Of a stretch of DNA of 64,000 nt, positions 42,471-50,782 are shown piece after piece. The notes below the pieces were generated by a model. The model was not told where the DNA came from. It worked only from the letters and a program-made list of their open reading frames with translations, and did not search any database. Each line of letters starts with the position of its first letter. The first letter of the stretch is position 1. The position numbers and the translations under genes are program-made. Source of the DNA: Amycolatopsis rifamycinica (GTDB taxonomy: Bacteria > Actinomycetota > Actinomycetes > Mycobacteriales > Pseudonocardiaceae); NCBI RefSeq assembly GCF_000695625.1, contig NZ_JMQI01000062.1, positions 1 through 64,000 on the forward strand, read 5' to 3'.

Positions 42471-43439
42471 TCATCGCGGCCAGCGTTCGGGGTAGCCGAC
42501 CTCGATCGCGCTGACGTCGTCGAGCGCGGACCGGATGGCGGGCGGGAGGGTGATGTCCTCGGCCGCCAGCGAGCCGGTCAGCTGGCCGGTGTCGCGGGCG
42601 CCGACGACCGGGGCGACGACGCCGGGCCGGTCGCGGACCCAGGCCAGTGCCACCGCGAGCGGGGACGTGCCGAGCCCGTCGGCGGCGGTCGCGACGGCCT
42701 GGACGATCCGGGCGGCCCGGTCGGTGCGGTGGTGCTCGACGTACCCGGCGTAGGCGCTGTTCGCGCCGCGGGAGTCGGCGGGCGTGCCGGTGCGGTACTT
42801 GCCGGTGAGCACGCCGCGGCCGAGCGGGGCCCAGGCCAGCAGCCCGATGCCGTGGTGCGCGGCCGCGGGCACGACCTCGCGGTCCACCCCGCGCTCCAGC
42901 AGCGAGTACTCGACCTGGGTGGAGACGACCGGGGCGGCGGCCGAGGCGCCGGCGGCGGCCGTGGCGAGCTGCCAGCCCGCGTAGTTGGAGACGCCGACGT
43001 AGCGGACCTTGCCGCTGGTCACGGCGTACTCGAGCGCGGACAGCGTCTCGGCGAGCGGGACGTGCTCGTCCCACGCGTGCAGCTGCCAGAGGTCGATGTG
43101 GTCGGTGCCGAGCCGCCGGAGCGAGCCGTCGAGCGCGGTGAGCAGCGCGCCGCGCGAGGCCCCGCCGCCGAACGGGCCTTCGGTGCGCCGGGCGACCGCC
43201 TTCGTCGCCAGGACGACGTCGTCGCGGGGCACGAGGTCGCCGAGCAGGGAGCCGAGCACCCGCTCGCTCTCGCCCTCGCCGTAGATGTCGGCCGTGTCCA
43301 CCAGGGTGCCGCCGGCGTCGACGAAGGCGACCAGCTGGCTGGCGGCCTCCTCCGCGTCGGTGTCGCCACCCCAGGTCATGGTGCCGAGCGCCATACGGGA
43401 GACGCGCAGTCCCGAGCGGCCGAGCAGTCGCTTTTCCAC
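42471..43439 (-). CDS. Aldo/keto reductase
   Basis: This 322-residue NADPH-dependent aldo/keto reductase has the full catalytic tetrad: Asp48 and Tyr53 (LVDTADIYG), Lys80 (LATKAV) and His121 (WQLHAWD). The C-terminal cofactor-binding region includes PVVGARDTGQL. It reduces aldehydes or ketones to alcohols; the substrate is unknown. I chose the GTG at 43439, since upstream codons are not typical of the family. It diverges from the LLM oxidoreductase gene, with about 86 bp between the two starts. Confidence 0.92.
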   Translation of the reverse strand: MEKRLLGRSGLRVSRMALGTMTWGGDTDAEEAASQLVAFVDAGGTLVDTADIYGEGESERVLGSLLGDLVPRDDVVLATKAVARRTEGPFGGGASRGALLTALDGSLRRLGTDHIDLWQLHAWDEHVPLAETLSALEYAVTSGKVRYVGVSNYAGWQLATAAAGASAAAPVVSTQVEYSLLERGVDREVVPAAAHHGIGLLAWAPLGRGVLTGKYRTGTPADSRGANSAYAGYVEHHRTDRAARIVQAVATAADGLGTSPLAVALAWVRDRPGVVAPVVGARDTGQLTGSLAAEDITLPPAIRSALDDVSAIEVGYPERWPR

Positions 43440-43511
43440 GACCGCCGAGCCTAGTGGGCTGCCCCGTCCGGAGGAGACCAAGGTGAGTCGTGTCGCGATC
43501 ATGGCCCCCGT

Positions 43512-43517
43512 TAGGGT
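43512..43517 (+). promoter_or_regulatory. TAGGGT -10 box of the LLM gene
   Basis: TAGGGT ends 8 nt before the GTG at 43526, and no ribosome site is present, suggesting a leaderless transcript. Confidence 0.5.
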
Positions 43518-43525
43518 CTGGCCCC

Positions 43526-44563
43526 GTGCGACTCGGACTCAATCTCGGCTACTGGGGAGCGGGGAACGACCCCGCGAACCTGGCCCTGGCCAGACAGGCG
43601 GACGACCTCGGCTACGCGGTCGTGTGGGCCGCGGAGGCCTACGGCTCGGACGCGGTGACGGTGCTCACGTGGATCGCGGCGCAGACGTCGCGGATCGACG
43701 TCGGGGCCGCCGTGCTGCAGATCCCGGCCCGCACCCCGGCGATGACGGCGATGACCGCCGCGACCCTCGACACGCTCTCGGGTGGCCGCTTCCGGCTCGG
43801 CCTGGGGGTGTCCGGGCCGCAGGTGTCCGAGGGCTGGCACGGTGTCCGCTTCGCCTCGCCGGTGAGCCGCACGCGGGAGTACGCGCAGATCGTGCGGACG
43901 GCGTTGCGGCGGGAGCGGCTGAAGTTCGAGGGCGAGCACTTCACGCTGCCGCTGCCGGACGGGCCGGGCAAGGCGCTGCGGCTGACCGTCCGCCCGGCCC
44001 GCAAGCACATCCCGCTGTACCTGGCCGCGATCGGCCCGAAGAACCTGGAACTGGCCGGGGAGATCGCCGACGGCTGGCTGCCGGTGTTCTTCTCGCCCGC
44101 GCACGCGGGGGAGCAGCTGGCCCACGTCCGCGCCGGCGCCGAGCGGGCCGGCCGCGGCCTGGACGGCTTCGACGTCGTCCCGTCGGTGCCGCTGGTGCCC
44201 GGCGACGACTGGCGGACCTGCGCGGACGCCGTCCGCGGTTACGCGGCGCTCTACCTCGGGGGGATGGGGAGCAAGGAGGAGAACTTCTACAACCGGCTGG
44301 CGTGCCGGATGGGATTCGCGGCCGAGGCCGCCGAAGTGCAGGAGAAGTACCTGGCGGGCGACCGGGCGGGGGCGATGGCGGCGGTGCCGCCGGAGTTCCT
44401 CGACGCGACGTCGCTGCTGGGCCCGAAGGAACGGATCGCGGAGAAGATGACGGAATACGCCGAAGCCGGCGTGACGACCCTGTCGGTGTCGCCCTACACG
44501 CCGCAGCCGGCCGCAGCACTGCGCACGGCCGTCGAGGCGCTCGAGCTGGCGGGGGTGGGCTGA
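43526..44563 (+). CDS. LLM class F420-dependent oxidoreductase
   Basis: This 345-residue luciferase-like monooxygenase-fold protein has the opening LGLNLGYWGAGND, the VLQIPARTPAMTAMTAATLDTLSGGR region that shapes the deazaflavin site, and GVSGPQVSEGWHG, typical of F420-dependent LLM enzymes of actinobacteria. It transfers hydride from or to coenzyme F420; the substrate is unknown. The transcript is probably leaderless, from TAGGGT at 43512. The gene stops 2 bp before uppP, so the two may be co-transcribed. Confidence 0.9.
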   Translation: MRLGLNLGYWGAGNDPANLALARQADDLGYAVVWAAEAYGSDAVTVLTWIAAQTSRIDVGAAVLQIPARTPAMTAMTAATLDTLSGGRFRLGLGVSGPQVSEGWHGVRFASPVSRTREYAQIVRTALRRERLKFEGEHFTLPLPDGPGKALRLTVRPARKHIPLYLAAIGPKNLELAGEIADGWLPVFFSPAHAGEQLAHVRAGAERAGRGLDGFDVVPSVPLVPGDDWRTCADAVRGYAALYLGGMGSKEENFYNRLACRMGFAAEAAEVQEKYLAGDRAGAMAAVPPEFLDATSLLGPKERIAEKMTEYAEAGVTTLSVSPYTPQPAAALRTAVEALELAGVG

Positions 44564-44564
44564 C

Positions 44565-45407
44565 GTGGGCTGGTTCGAAGCACTGGTCCTTGGCCTGGTC
44601 CAGGGCCTGACGGAGTTCCTCCCGATCTCCTCGAGCGCGCACCTGCGGATCGTCGCGGCGCTGGCCGGCTGGGACGACCCGGGCGCGGCGTTCACCGCGG
44701 TCACCCAGATCGGCACCGAGCTGGCGGTGATCATCTACTTCGGGCCGAAGATCGGCCGGATCCTGCGGGCGTGGTTCTTCTCGCTGTACAAGGCGGAGTG
44801 GCGCCGCGACCCGGACGCCCGGCTCGGCTGGCTGATCATCGTCGGTTCGCTGCCGATCGTGGTGCTCGGGCTGCTGCTGCAGGACCAGATCGACAGCGCC
44901 TTCCGCGACCTGCGGATCACCGCGACCGTGCTCATCGTGTTCGGCGTGATCCTGCTGATCGCCGACCGGATCGGGAAGCAGGAGCGGACGCTGGACCACT
45001 TGACCGTGCCGCACGGCCTCGGCTTCGGTTTCGCGCAGGCGCTGGCCTTGATCCCGGGGGTGTCCCGTTCGGGCGGCACCACGAGCGCGGGCCTCCTGCT
45101 GGGCTACACCCGCGCGGAGGCGGCGGAGTACTCGTTCCTGCTGGCGCTGCCGGCGGTGTTCGGCTCGGGGGTGTACAAGCTCAAGGACATCGGCTCGGGC
45201 GACGTGCCGGCCCAGTGGGGCCCGACGATCCTGGCCACACTGGTCGCGTTCGGCGTCGGCTACATCGTGATCGCCTGGCTGATGGCCTACATCAAGAAGC
45301 GCAGCTTCGTGCCGTTCGTGGTCTACCGCCTGGTGCTCGGCGTGCTGCTGTACGTGCTGATCTTCAGTGGTGTCCTGGACCCGAACGCGGGCCCGGTCGG
45401 GCACTGA
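44565..45407 (+). CDS. uppP: Undecaprenyl-diphosphate phosphatase
   Basis: This 280-residue integral membrane enzyme recycles undecaprenyl pyrophosphate for cell-wall synthesis and gives bacitracin tolerance. Both signature blocks are present: VQGLTEFLPISSSAHLRI near the N terminus (Glu of the (E/Q)XXXE-type motif and the Ser cluster) and PGVSRSGGTTSAGLLLG with the catalytic Arg and Ser. About seven to eight hydrophobic segments are visible. It begins with GTG at 44565, right after the LLM gene, and is followed by the histidine phosphatase gene. Confidence 0.96.
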   Translation: MGWFEALVLGLVQGLTEFLPISSSAHLRIVAALAGWDDPGAAFTAVTQIGTELAVIIYFGPKIGRILRAWFFSLYKAEWRRDPDARLGWLIIVGSLPIVVLGLLLQDQIDSAFRDLRITATVLIVFGVILLIADRIGKQERTLDHLTVPHGLGFGFAQALALIPGVSRSGGTTSAGLLLGYTRAEAAEYSFLLALPAVFGSGVYKLKDIGSGDVPAQWGPTILATLVAFGVGYIVIAWLMAYIKKRSFVPFVVYRLVLGVLLYVLIFSGVLDPNAGPVGH

Positions 45408-45418
45408 TCGACGGCACG

Positions 45419-45424
45419 TAGGGT
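45419..45424 (+). promoter_or_regulatory. TAGGGT -10 box of the histidine phosphatase gene
   Basis: TAGGGT ends 7 nt before the GTG at 45432, in keeping with a leaderless start. Confidence 0.5.
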
Positions 45425-45431
45425 GGGGGCC

Positions 45432-46139
45432 GTGAGTACGGTCATTCTGCTCCGGCACGGCAAGTCGACGGCCAACGGCTCCGGCGTCCTGGCCGGCCGG
45501 TCCCCGAAGGTCAACCTCGACGACACCGGCCGCGCCCAGGCGGAGAAACTGGTCGAACGGCTCGACGGCGTGCCCCTCGCGGGGCTCGTCGTCTCGCCCA
45601 TGCTGCGGTGCAAGCAGACGGTCGGCCCGCTCGCCGCCGCGCGCGAGCTCGAAAAGGTCGTCGAGCCCGGGCTGTCCGAAGTGGACTACGGCGACTGGAC
45701 GGGCAAGGAGCTCAAGCACCTGGCGAAGGAGCCGCTTTGGCGCGTGGTGCAGGCGCACGCGTCGGCCGCGGTGTTCCCCGGCGGCGAAGGGCTCGCGGCG
45801 ATGCAGGCGCGGTCGGTGGCCGCCGTCCGCGCCCACGACCGGCGGATCAGCGCCGAGCACGGCGACCACGCCGTCTGGCTGCTGTGCAGCCACGGCGACG
45901 TCATCAAGTCCATCCTGGCCGACGCGCTCGGCCAGCACCTCGACGCCTTCCAGCGGATCGTCGTCGACCCGGCGTCCATCTCGGTCGTGCGCTACACCGA
46001 GACGCGGCCGTTCGTGATGCGGGTCAACGACCACGGCGGCGACCTGCGCGGCATCGTGCCGCCGGAGCCCAAGCCGAAGCGGGGGAAGAAGGCCGCGCCG
46101 AACAGCGACGCCGTGGTGGGCGGTACCACGGGCCGGTGA
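45432..46139 (+). CDS. Histidine phosphatase family protein (MSMEG_4193-like)
   Basis: This 235-residue protein belongs to the phosphoglycerate mutase-like superfamily. The phosphate-accepting histidine is in VILLRHGKSTANG, and the second histidine lies in LLCSHGDVIKS. The PMLRCKQT and EVDYGDWTGKEL blocks fit the actinobacterial MSMEG_4193 group. The C terminus is a Lys/Pro-rich tail (PEPKPKRGKKAAP). The substrate is not known. I favour the GTG at 45432 because TAGGGT lies 7 nt upstream; a GTG at 45423 is also in frame. Confidence 0.9.
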   Translation: MSTVILLRHGKSTANGSGVLAGRSPKVNLDDTGRAQAEKLVERLDGVPLAGLVVSPMLRCKQTVGPLAAARELEKVVEPGLSEVDYGDWTGKELKHLAKEPLWRVVQAHASAAVFPGGEGLAAMQARSVAAVRAHDRRISAEHGDHAVWLLCSHGDVIKSILADALGQHLDAFQRIVVDPASISVVRYTETRPFVMRVNDHGGDLRGIVPPEPKPKRGKKAAPNSDAVVGGTTGR

Positions 46140-46186
46140 CCCCGGCCACCTCCGGAAAGCGCTGACATCGATCCAGGTGGACCCCG

Positions 46187-46192
46187 TAGGGT
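46187..46192 (+). promoter_or_regulatory. Promoter of the M3 peptidase gene (-10 box)
   Basis: TAGGGT at 46187-46192 follows a TGACAT-like -35 at 46163-46168 with 18 bp spacing. The leader of about 30 nt contains a GGAG ribosome site near 46220. Confidence 0.5.
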
Positions 46193-46231
46193 GGCGGGAC
46201 CGAGTGTTGTCCCCGACCAGGAGCCTGCCCG

Positions 46232-48286
46232 ATGATTTCGCCGGACAATCCGTTCGCCGCACCCAGCGAGCTGCCCTACGCCCTGCCGCCCTTCGACCGG
46301 ATCTCCGACGAGCACTACCGGCCCGCGTTCGAGGCCGGGCTGGCCGAGCACGCGGCGGAGATCGAGCAGATCGCGACGCAGGACGCCGAGCCGACGTTCG
46401 AGAACACCATCGTCGCCCTCGAGCACGCCGGTGAGCTGCTGGGCCGCGTGGCGAGCGTGTTCTACAACCTGTCCGGCTCGAACAGCACCGACGAGATCCA
46501 GGCCATCCAGGCGGAGTTCGCCCCGAAGCTGGCCGCCCACCACGACGCGATCCACCTGAACCCGCAGCTGTTCGCCCGGATCGACGCCCTCCACGCCCGC
46601 CGCGGCGAGCTCGGCCTCGACGAAGAGTCGCTGCGGCTGCTGGAACGGCGGCACACCGACTTCAGCCGGGCCGGCGCCGGGCTCGGCGAGGCCGAGCAGG
46701 CCCGCCTGCGCGAGCTCAACGAGCAGCTCTCCACCCTGCAGACGAAGTTCCAGCAGAACCTGCTCAAGGACACCAACGAGCTGGCCGTCGTCATCGCCGA
46801 CCGCGCCGAGCTCGACGGCTTCGGCGAAGGCGCGATCGCCACCGCGGCCGAAGCGGCGTCCGCGCGCGGCGAGGACGGCAAGTACGTGCTCACCCTGAGC
46901 CTGCCGACCAGCCAGGCGTCGCCGCTGGAGACCCTGCGCAACCGCGAGGTCCGCGAGCGCATCCACACCGCGTCGATGGCGCGGGGCAACCGGGGCAACG
47001 CGTTCGACAACAACGGCGTCGTCGCCGAGATCGTGCGCCTGCGCGCCGAACGGGCCGTCCTGCTCGGCTACCCGAACCACGCCGCGTACATCATCGCGGA
47101 CGAGACGGCGAAGACCGCCGAAGCCGCCGCCGGGCTCCTGGAGCGGCTGGCGCCCGCGGCGGTCGCGAACGCCCGCGCCGAAGCCGCCGAACTCCAGCAG
47201 CTGCTGGAAGCCGACGTGCCGGGCGCGCAGCTGCGGCCCTCGGACTGGCCGTTCTACGCCGCCCAGGTCCGCCGCGAACGCTTCGAGGTCGACACCGAGG
47301 CCCTGCGCCCGTACTTCGAGGCCGACCGCGTGTACCTCGACGGCGTCTTCTTCGCCGCGACGAGGCTGTACGGTCTGACCTTCACCGAGCGCGACGACCT
47401 GCCCAAGTACCACCCGGAGGTCCGGACCTTCGAGGTCTTCGACGCCGACGGCACCCCGCTCGGCCTGTACCTGCTCGACCTGTACACCCGCGACGCCAAA
47501 CGCGGCGGCGCCTGGATGAACACCTTCGTCGACCAGTCCGAGCTGCTGGACCGCAAGACGGTCGTGGTCAACGTGCTCAACGTGAACAAGCCGCCGGCGG
47601 GGGAGCCGACCCTGCTCACCTTCGACGAGGTCGTCACCGCGTTCCACGAATTCGGCCACGCCCTCCACGCGCTGGTCTCCTCGGTCCGCTACCCCACCTT
47701 CTCCGGCACCAACGTGCCCCGCGACTTCGTCGAATACCCGTCGCAGGTCAACGAGATGTGGATGCTGTGGCCGGAGGTACTGGCCAACTACGCGAAGCAC
47801 CACGAGACGGGGGAGGCGCTGCCGCAGGAGCAGGTCGAGAAGCTGCTCGCCGCCCAGCAATACGGCGAAGGCTTCTCCACCACCGAATACCTGGCGGCTT
47901 CGCTGCTCGACCAGGCCTGGCACGGCCTCGGCGTCGACGACCGCGTGGGGGAGGTGCAGTCGTTCGAAGCGGAGGCGCTCGTCAAGGCCGGCGTGGCCGT
48001 CGCCGCGATCCCGCCCCGCTACCGCACGACGTACTTCGCCCACATCTTCAGCGGCGGCTACAGCGCAGGGTACTACTCCTACATCTGGAGCGAAGTCCTC
48101 GACGCCGACACCGTCCAGTGGTTCCGCGAAAACGGGGGACTGACCCGCGAGAACGGCGACCACTTCCGCCGCACCCTGCTCGGCCGGGGCGGCAGCATCG
48201 ACCCGATGGACGCCTTCCGCGCCTTCCGGGGACGCGACCCGGAGATCGAGCCGCTGCTGGCCCGCCGAGGCCTCGACGGAGTCTGA
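46232..48286 (+). CDS. dcp: M3 family metallopeptidase (peptidyl-dipeptidase Dcp)
   Basis: This 684-residue zinc peptidase is of the thimet-oligopeptidase/Dcp family. The zinc site is visible as FHEFGHALHAL (His472, Glu473, His476), with the downstream glutamate in the EYPSQVNEMW block, and the late YCSYIWSEV-like segment GYYSYIWSEVLDAD shaping the substrate site. It cleaves dipeptides from the C terminus of small peptides in the cytoplasm. It has its own promoter at 46163-46192. A UUCG-loop terminator lies downstream, shared with the convergent clpP gene. Confidence 0.95.
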   Translation: MISPDNPFAAPSELPYALPPFDRISDEHYRPAFEAGLAEHAAEIEQIATQDAEPTFENTIVALEHAGELLGRVASVFYNLSGSNSTDEIQAIQAEFAPKLAAHHDAIHLNPQLFARIDALHARRGELGLDEESLRLLERRHTDFSRAGAGLGEAEQARLRELNEQLSTLQTKFQQNLLKDTNELAVVIADRAELDGFGEGAIATAAEAASARGEDGKYVLTLSLPTSQASPLETLRNREVRERIHTASMARGNRGNAFDNNGVVAEIVRLRAERAVLLGYPNHAAYIIADETAKTAEAAAGLLERLAPAAVANARAEAAELQQLLEADVPGAQLRPSDWPFYAAQVRRERFEVDTEALRPYFEADRVYLDGVFFAATRLYGLTFTERDDLPKYHPEVRTFEVFDADGTPLGLYLLDLYTRDAKRGGAWMNTFVDQSELLDRKTVVVNVLNVNKPPAGEPTLLTFDEVVTAFHEFGHALHALVSSVRYPTFSGTNVPRDFVEYPSQVNEMWMLWPEVLANYAKHHETGEALPQEQVEKLLAAQQYGEGFSTTEYLAASLLDQAWHGLGVDDRVGEVQSFEAEALVKAGVAVAAIPPRYRTTYFAHIFSGGYSAGYYSYIWSEVLDADTVQWFRENGGLTRENGDHFRRTLLGRGGSIDPMDAFRAFRGRDPEIEPLLARRGLDGV

Positions 48287-48317
48287 CCCACCGGGCCGCT
48301 CGATGGTCTCACCAAGT

Positions 48318-48333
48318 GTATAACGACCTATAC
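48318..48333 (+). repeat. AT-rich 16-mer motif, copy 3
   Basis: GTATAACGACCTATAC lies in the convergent gap between the M3 peptidase and clpP, directly abutting the terminator stem. Here the outer GTATA/TATAC arms are perfectly palindromic. It matches the copies at 22749 and 42061. Confidence 0.6.
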
Positions 48334-48366
48334 CGCGGGGCTGGTTTTTCGAAACCAGCCCCGCGG
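48333..48366. terminator. Bidirectional terminator with UUCG tetraloop
   Basis: A perfect 15-bp stem (48333-48347 with 48352-48366) closes a TTCG tetraloop. T-rich and A-rich ends at the loop side are part of the stem. It separates the convergent M3 peptidase and clpP genes. Confidence 0.88.
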
Positions 48367-48395
48367 TCCGTGAAAACCCGCAAAGACACGGGAAG

Positions 48396-48992
48396 TCAGG
48401 CCGTCGCGGCGCGTTCGCCGGCGACGATGTGGTCGACGAAGCCGTAGGAGAGGGCTTCGTCGGCGTCGAACCAGCGGTCACGGTCGGCGTCGGCGGTGAT
48501 GCGCTCGACGCTCTGGCCGGTCTGCTGGGCGGTGATCTCGGCGATGCGCCGCTTCATCCGGCCGAACACCTCGGCCTGGATGGCGATGTCGGTGGCGGCG
48601 CCGCCGATCCCGGCGGAGGGCTGGTGCATGACGATCCGCGTGTTGGGCAGGAGGTAGCGCTTGCCGGGGGTGCCGGAGGAGAGCAGGAACTGGCCCATGG
48701 ACGCGACGAAGCCGAGGCCGTAGGTGGCGACGTCGGGTTTGACGAGCTGCATGGTGTCGTAGATGGCCATGCCCGCGGTGACCGAGCCGCCGGGGGAGTT
48801 GATGTAGAAGGTGATGTCCTTGTCCGGGTCGTCGGCGGCGAGCAGGAGCAGCTGGGCGACGATGCGGTTGGCCACTTCGTCGTTGACTTCGGAGCCGAGG
48901 AAGACGATGCGGTCGCGCAGCAGCTGGTGGTAGACCGAGTCGTCGGGGGCCTGGGTGGGGGAGTGCATGTCGGGTACGGCGAGAAGGGTCAT
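48396..48992 (-). CDS. clpP: ClpP-type serine protease, orphan
   Basis: This 198-residue protein is an ATP-dependent Clp protease proteolytic subunit. The catalytic triad aligns with E. coli ClpP as Ser98 (GFVASMGQFLL), His123 (RIVMHQPSAG) and Asp172 (ADRDRWF). INSPGGSVTAGMAIYDTM is the conserved oxyanion strand. The serine motif GFVASMG differs from the common GQAASMG. No clpP partner, clpX or tig gene is adjacent, so this is a stand-alone paralog of the main clpP1-clpP2 operon expected elsewhere in the genome. It may form a mixed or specialised proteolytic ring. Confidence 0.93.
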   Translation of the reverse strand: MTLLAVPDMHSPTQAPDDSVYHQLLRDRIVFLGSEVNDEVANRIVAQLLLLAADDPDKDITFYINSPGGSVTAGMAIYDTMQLVKPDVATYGLGFVASMGQFLLSSGTPGKRYLLPNTRIVMHQPSAGIGGAATDIAIQAEVFGRMKRRIAEITAQQTGQSVERITADADRDRWFDADEALSYGFVDHIVAGERAATA

Positions 48993-49064
48993 GGGCCGAC
49001 GGTAGGGGTCAAGATCGGGTGGCCGGTGGTGGTTTCGCTGTGAGCGTGCGGTGTTCGCCGGACG

Positions 49065-49105
49065 CGAAAGGGGCCGCCGTCAGCGCATGACGGCGGCCCC
49101 TTTCG
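49065..49105 (-). terminator. Terminator of the mdh gene
   Basis: A perfect 18-bp stem (49065-49082 with 49088-49105) and a 5-nt loop start 13 bp after the mdh stop on the minus strand. Confidence 0.85.
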
Positions 49106-49118
49106 TGCGTGGGGTGGC

Positions 49119-50105
49119 TCAGATGAGGCCGAGCTTCTGCACGGTGTCGCGTTCCTCGACGAGTTCGGCGACGGAGGCGTCGATGCGAGCGCGGGAGAAG
49201 TCGTCGATCTCGAGGCCCTGGACGATCTTGTACTGGCCGTTCTCGGCGGTGACCGGGAAGGACGAGATGAGGCCTTCGGGGACGCCGTAGGAGCCGTCGG
49301 AGGCGACGGCGGCGGAGGTCCAGTCGCCGGCCGGGGTGCCGTTGACCCAGGTGTAGACGTGGTCGATGGCGGCGGAGGCGGCCGAGGCGGCGGAGGAGAG
49401 GCCGCGGGCTTCGATGATGGCGGCGCCGCGCTTGGCGACGGTGGGGATGAAGTCGTTCTCGAGCCAGGCCTGGTCGACGGCGTCGGCGATGGCCTTGCCG
49501 CCGAATTCGGCGTGCTGGACCGAGGGGTACTGGGTGGCGGAGTGGTTGCCCCAGATGGCGACCTTCTTGAGGTCGGTGACCGGGACGCCGAGCTTCTTGG
49601 CGAGCTGGGCGAGGGCGCGGTTGTGGTCGAGGCGGGTCATCGCGGTGAAGCGGTCGGCGGGCACGTCGGGGGCGTGCGAGCGGGCGATGAGGGCGTTGGT
49701 GTTGGCGGGGTTGCCGACGACGAGGACCTTGATGTCGTCGGCGGCGCCGGCGTTGATGGCTTCGCCCTGGGGCTTGAAGATGCCGCCGTTGGCTTCGAGG
49801 AGGTCGCCGCGCTCCATGCCCTTGCTGCGGGGGCGGGCGCCGACGAGGAGGGCGATGTTGGTGCCTTCGAAGGCCTGCTTGGGGTCGTCGAAGATGTCGG
49901 TGCCGGCGAGGAGGGGGAACGCGCCGTCTTCGAGCTCCATCGCGGTGCCCTCGGCCGCCTTGACCGCCTGCGGGATTTCGAGCAGCCGCAGCTTCACCGG
50001 GACGTCCTGGCCGAGGAGCTGACCGGACGCGATGCGGAAGAGCAGCGCGTAGCCGATCTGGCCGGCGGCACCGGTGACGGTCACGTTGACGGGGGCTTGG
50101 GTCAT
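49119..50105 (-). CDS. mdh: Malate dehydrogenase
   Basis: This 328-residue NAD-dependent enzyme oxidises malate to oxaloacetate in the TCA cycle. The nucleotide-binding motif VTGAAGQIGYALLF is at the N terminus. Substrate-binding arginines appear in ARPRSKGMERGDLL, the catalytic Asp in TRLDHNRA and the catalytic His in WGNHSATQYP. It is of the cytosolic-type MDH subgroup used by many actinobacteria. It is a single gene with its own terminator, preceded by a repeat-bearing gap shared with the MarR gene. Confidence 0.97.
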   Translation of the reverse strand: MTQAPVNVTVTGAAGQIGYALLFRIASGQLLGQDVPVKLRLLEIPQAVKAAEGTAMELEDGAFPLLAGTDIFDDPKQAFEGTNIALLVGARPRSKGMERGDLLEANGGIFKPQGEAINAGAADDIKVLVVGNPANTNALIARSHAPDVPADRFTAMTRLDHNRALAQLAKKLGVPVTDLKKVAIWGNHSATQYPSVQHAEFGGKAIADAVDQAWLENDFIPTVAKRGAAIIEARGLSSAASAASAAIDHVYTWVNGTPAGDWTSAAVASDGSYGVPEGLISSFPVTAENGQYKIVQGLEIDDFSRARIDASVAELVEERDTVQKLGLI

Positions 50106-50201
50106 TGCGGTTCTCCAGCTTGAGACGACTTTGGCTAGTGGTGTGGAGCCTATCCCTCCTGGGGGTTGCCGGTTGGGTGCGTCCAGTCACTGTTGCATGG
50201 A

Positions 50202-50322
50202 TCGCTTTTCGGGGGGTCCGGGTGGCGAAGCCCCCGGCTCGGGGCGAAGCCCCGATTGTCACAGCTCGCTTCTCGGGGGGTCCGGGTGGCGGAGCCTCGA
50301 TTGTCACAGCTCGCTTTTCGGG
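50202..50322. repeat. Tandem intergenic repeat upstream of mdh
   Basis: A 31-bp unit at 50202-50232 is repeated with two changes at 50266-50296, and its first 12 bases recur at 50311-50322. A second unit, CGATTGTCACAGCTCGCTT, occurs at 50253-50271 and 50298-50316. A CGGGGC-N3-GCCCCG hairpin lies at 50239-50253. It fills most of the gap between mdh and the MarR gene. Confidence 0.75.
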
Positions 50323-50326
50323 CCTT

Positions 50327-50758
50327 TCAGTCGTCGGTGACGTTGGCGGCGAGGCGGTGGAGGAGGTCGGCGAGCTGGGCGATCTCGGTGTCGGTGAGGC
50401 CGCGGCGCATGCGCTGGTCGTGGGCGATGGCGGCGGTGGCGAGGCGGTGGAAGAGCTGTTCGCCGTCGTCGGTGAGTTCGACGAGGTGGACGCGGCGGTT
50501 GGCGGGGTCGCGGCGGCGGGTGACGAGGCCGGCGGTTTCCATGCCGTTGAGGTGGTGGGTGAGGGTGGCGCCCTGGATGCCGACGGCGTCGGCGAGTTCG
50601 CGTTGGTTGGCGACGGGGGTGGTTTTGAGGGAGATGAGGATCTGCCAGACGGGCTGGGAGCCGCCGGCGGCGGCGAGGGCCTGGTCGAAGGCGCGGCCGG
50701 CGGTTTTGGCGGTGCGGGCGAGGACGACGCCGATGGGGGCGGTGGTTGGGCGTGGCAC
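50327..50758 (-). CDS. MarR family transcriptional regulator
   Basis: This 143-residue winged-helix regulator has a MarR fold: helix 1 with GVVLARTAKTAGRAFDQAL, the HTH (VANQRELADAVGIQGATLTHHLNGMETAGLV) and a wing with TRRRDPANRRVHLV. It has no ribosome site; TAGAGT (50765-50770) lies 6 nt before the GTG, so the transcript is probably leaderless. It faces the NTF2-like gene across a large dyad that overlaps both promoters, implying autoregulation and control of that gene. Confidence 0.92.
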   Translation of the reverse strand: MPRPTTAPIGVVLARTAKTAGRAFDQALAAAGGSQPVWQILISLKTTPVANQRELADAVGIQGATLTHHLNGMETAGLVTRRRDPANRRVHLVELTDDGEQLFHRLATAAIAHDQRMRRGLTDTEIAQLADLLHRLAANVTDD

Positions 50759-50782
50759 GGGGGGACTCTACCGCAAATGCCG

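Noticed and set aside
45992..48481. Minus-strand open frame of 829 codons opposite the M3 peptidase
   Set aside because: It mirrors the third-codon bias of the peptidase gene, has no recognisable motif and overlaps clpP and the terminator.
50202..50322. CRISPR array
   Set aside because: There are only two or three units, no unique spacers of constant length and no cas genes.
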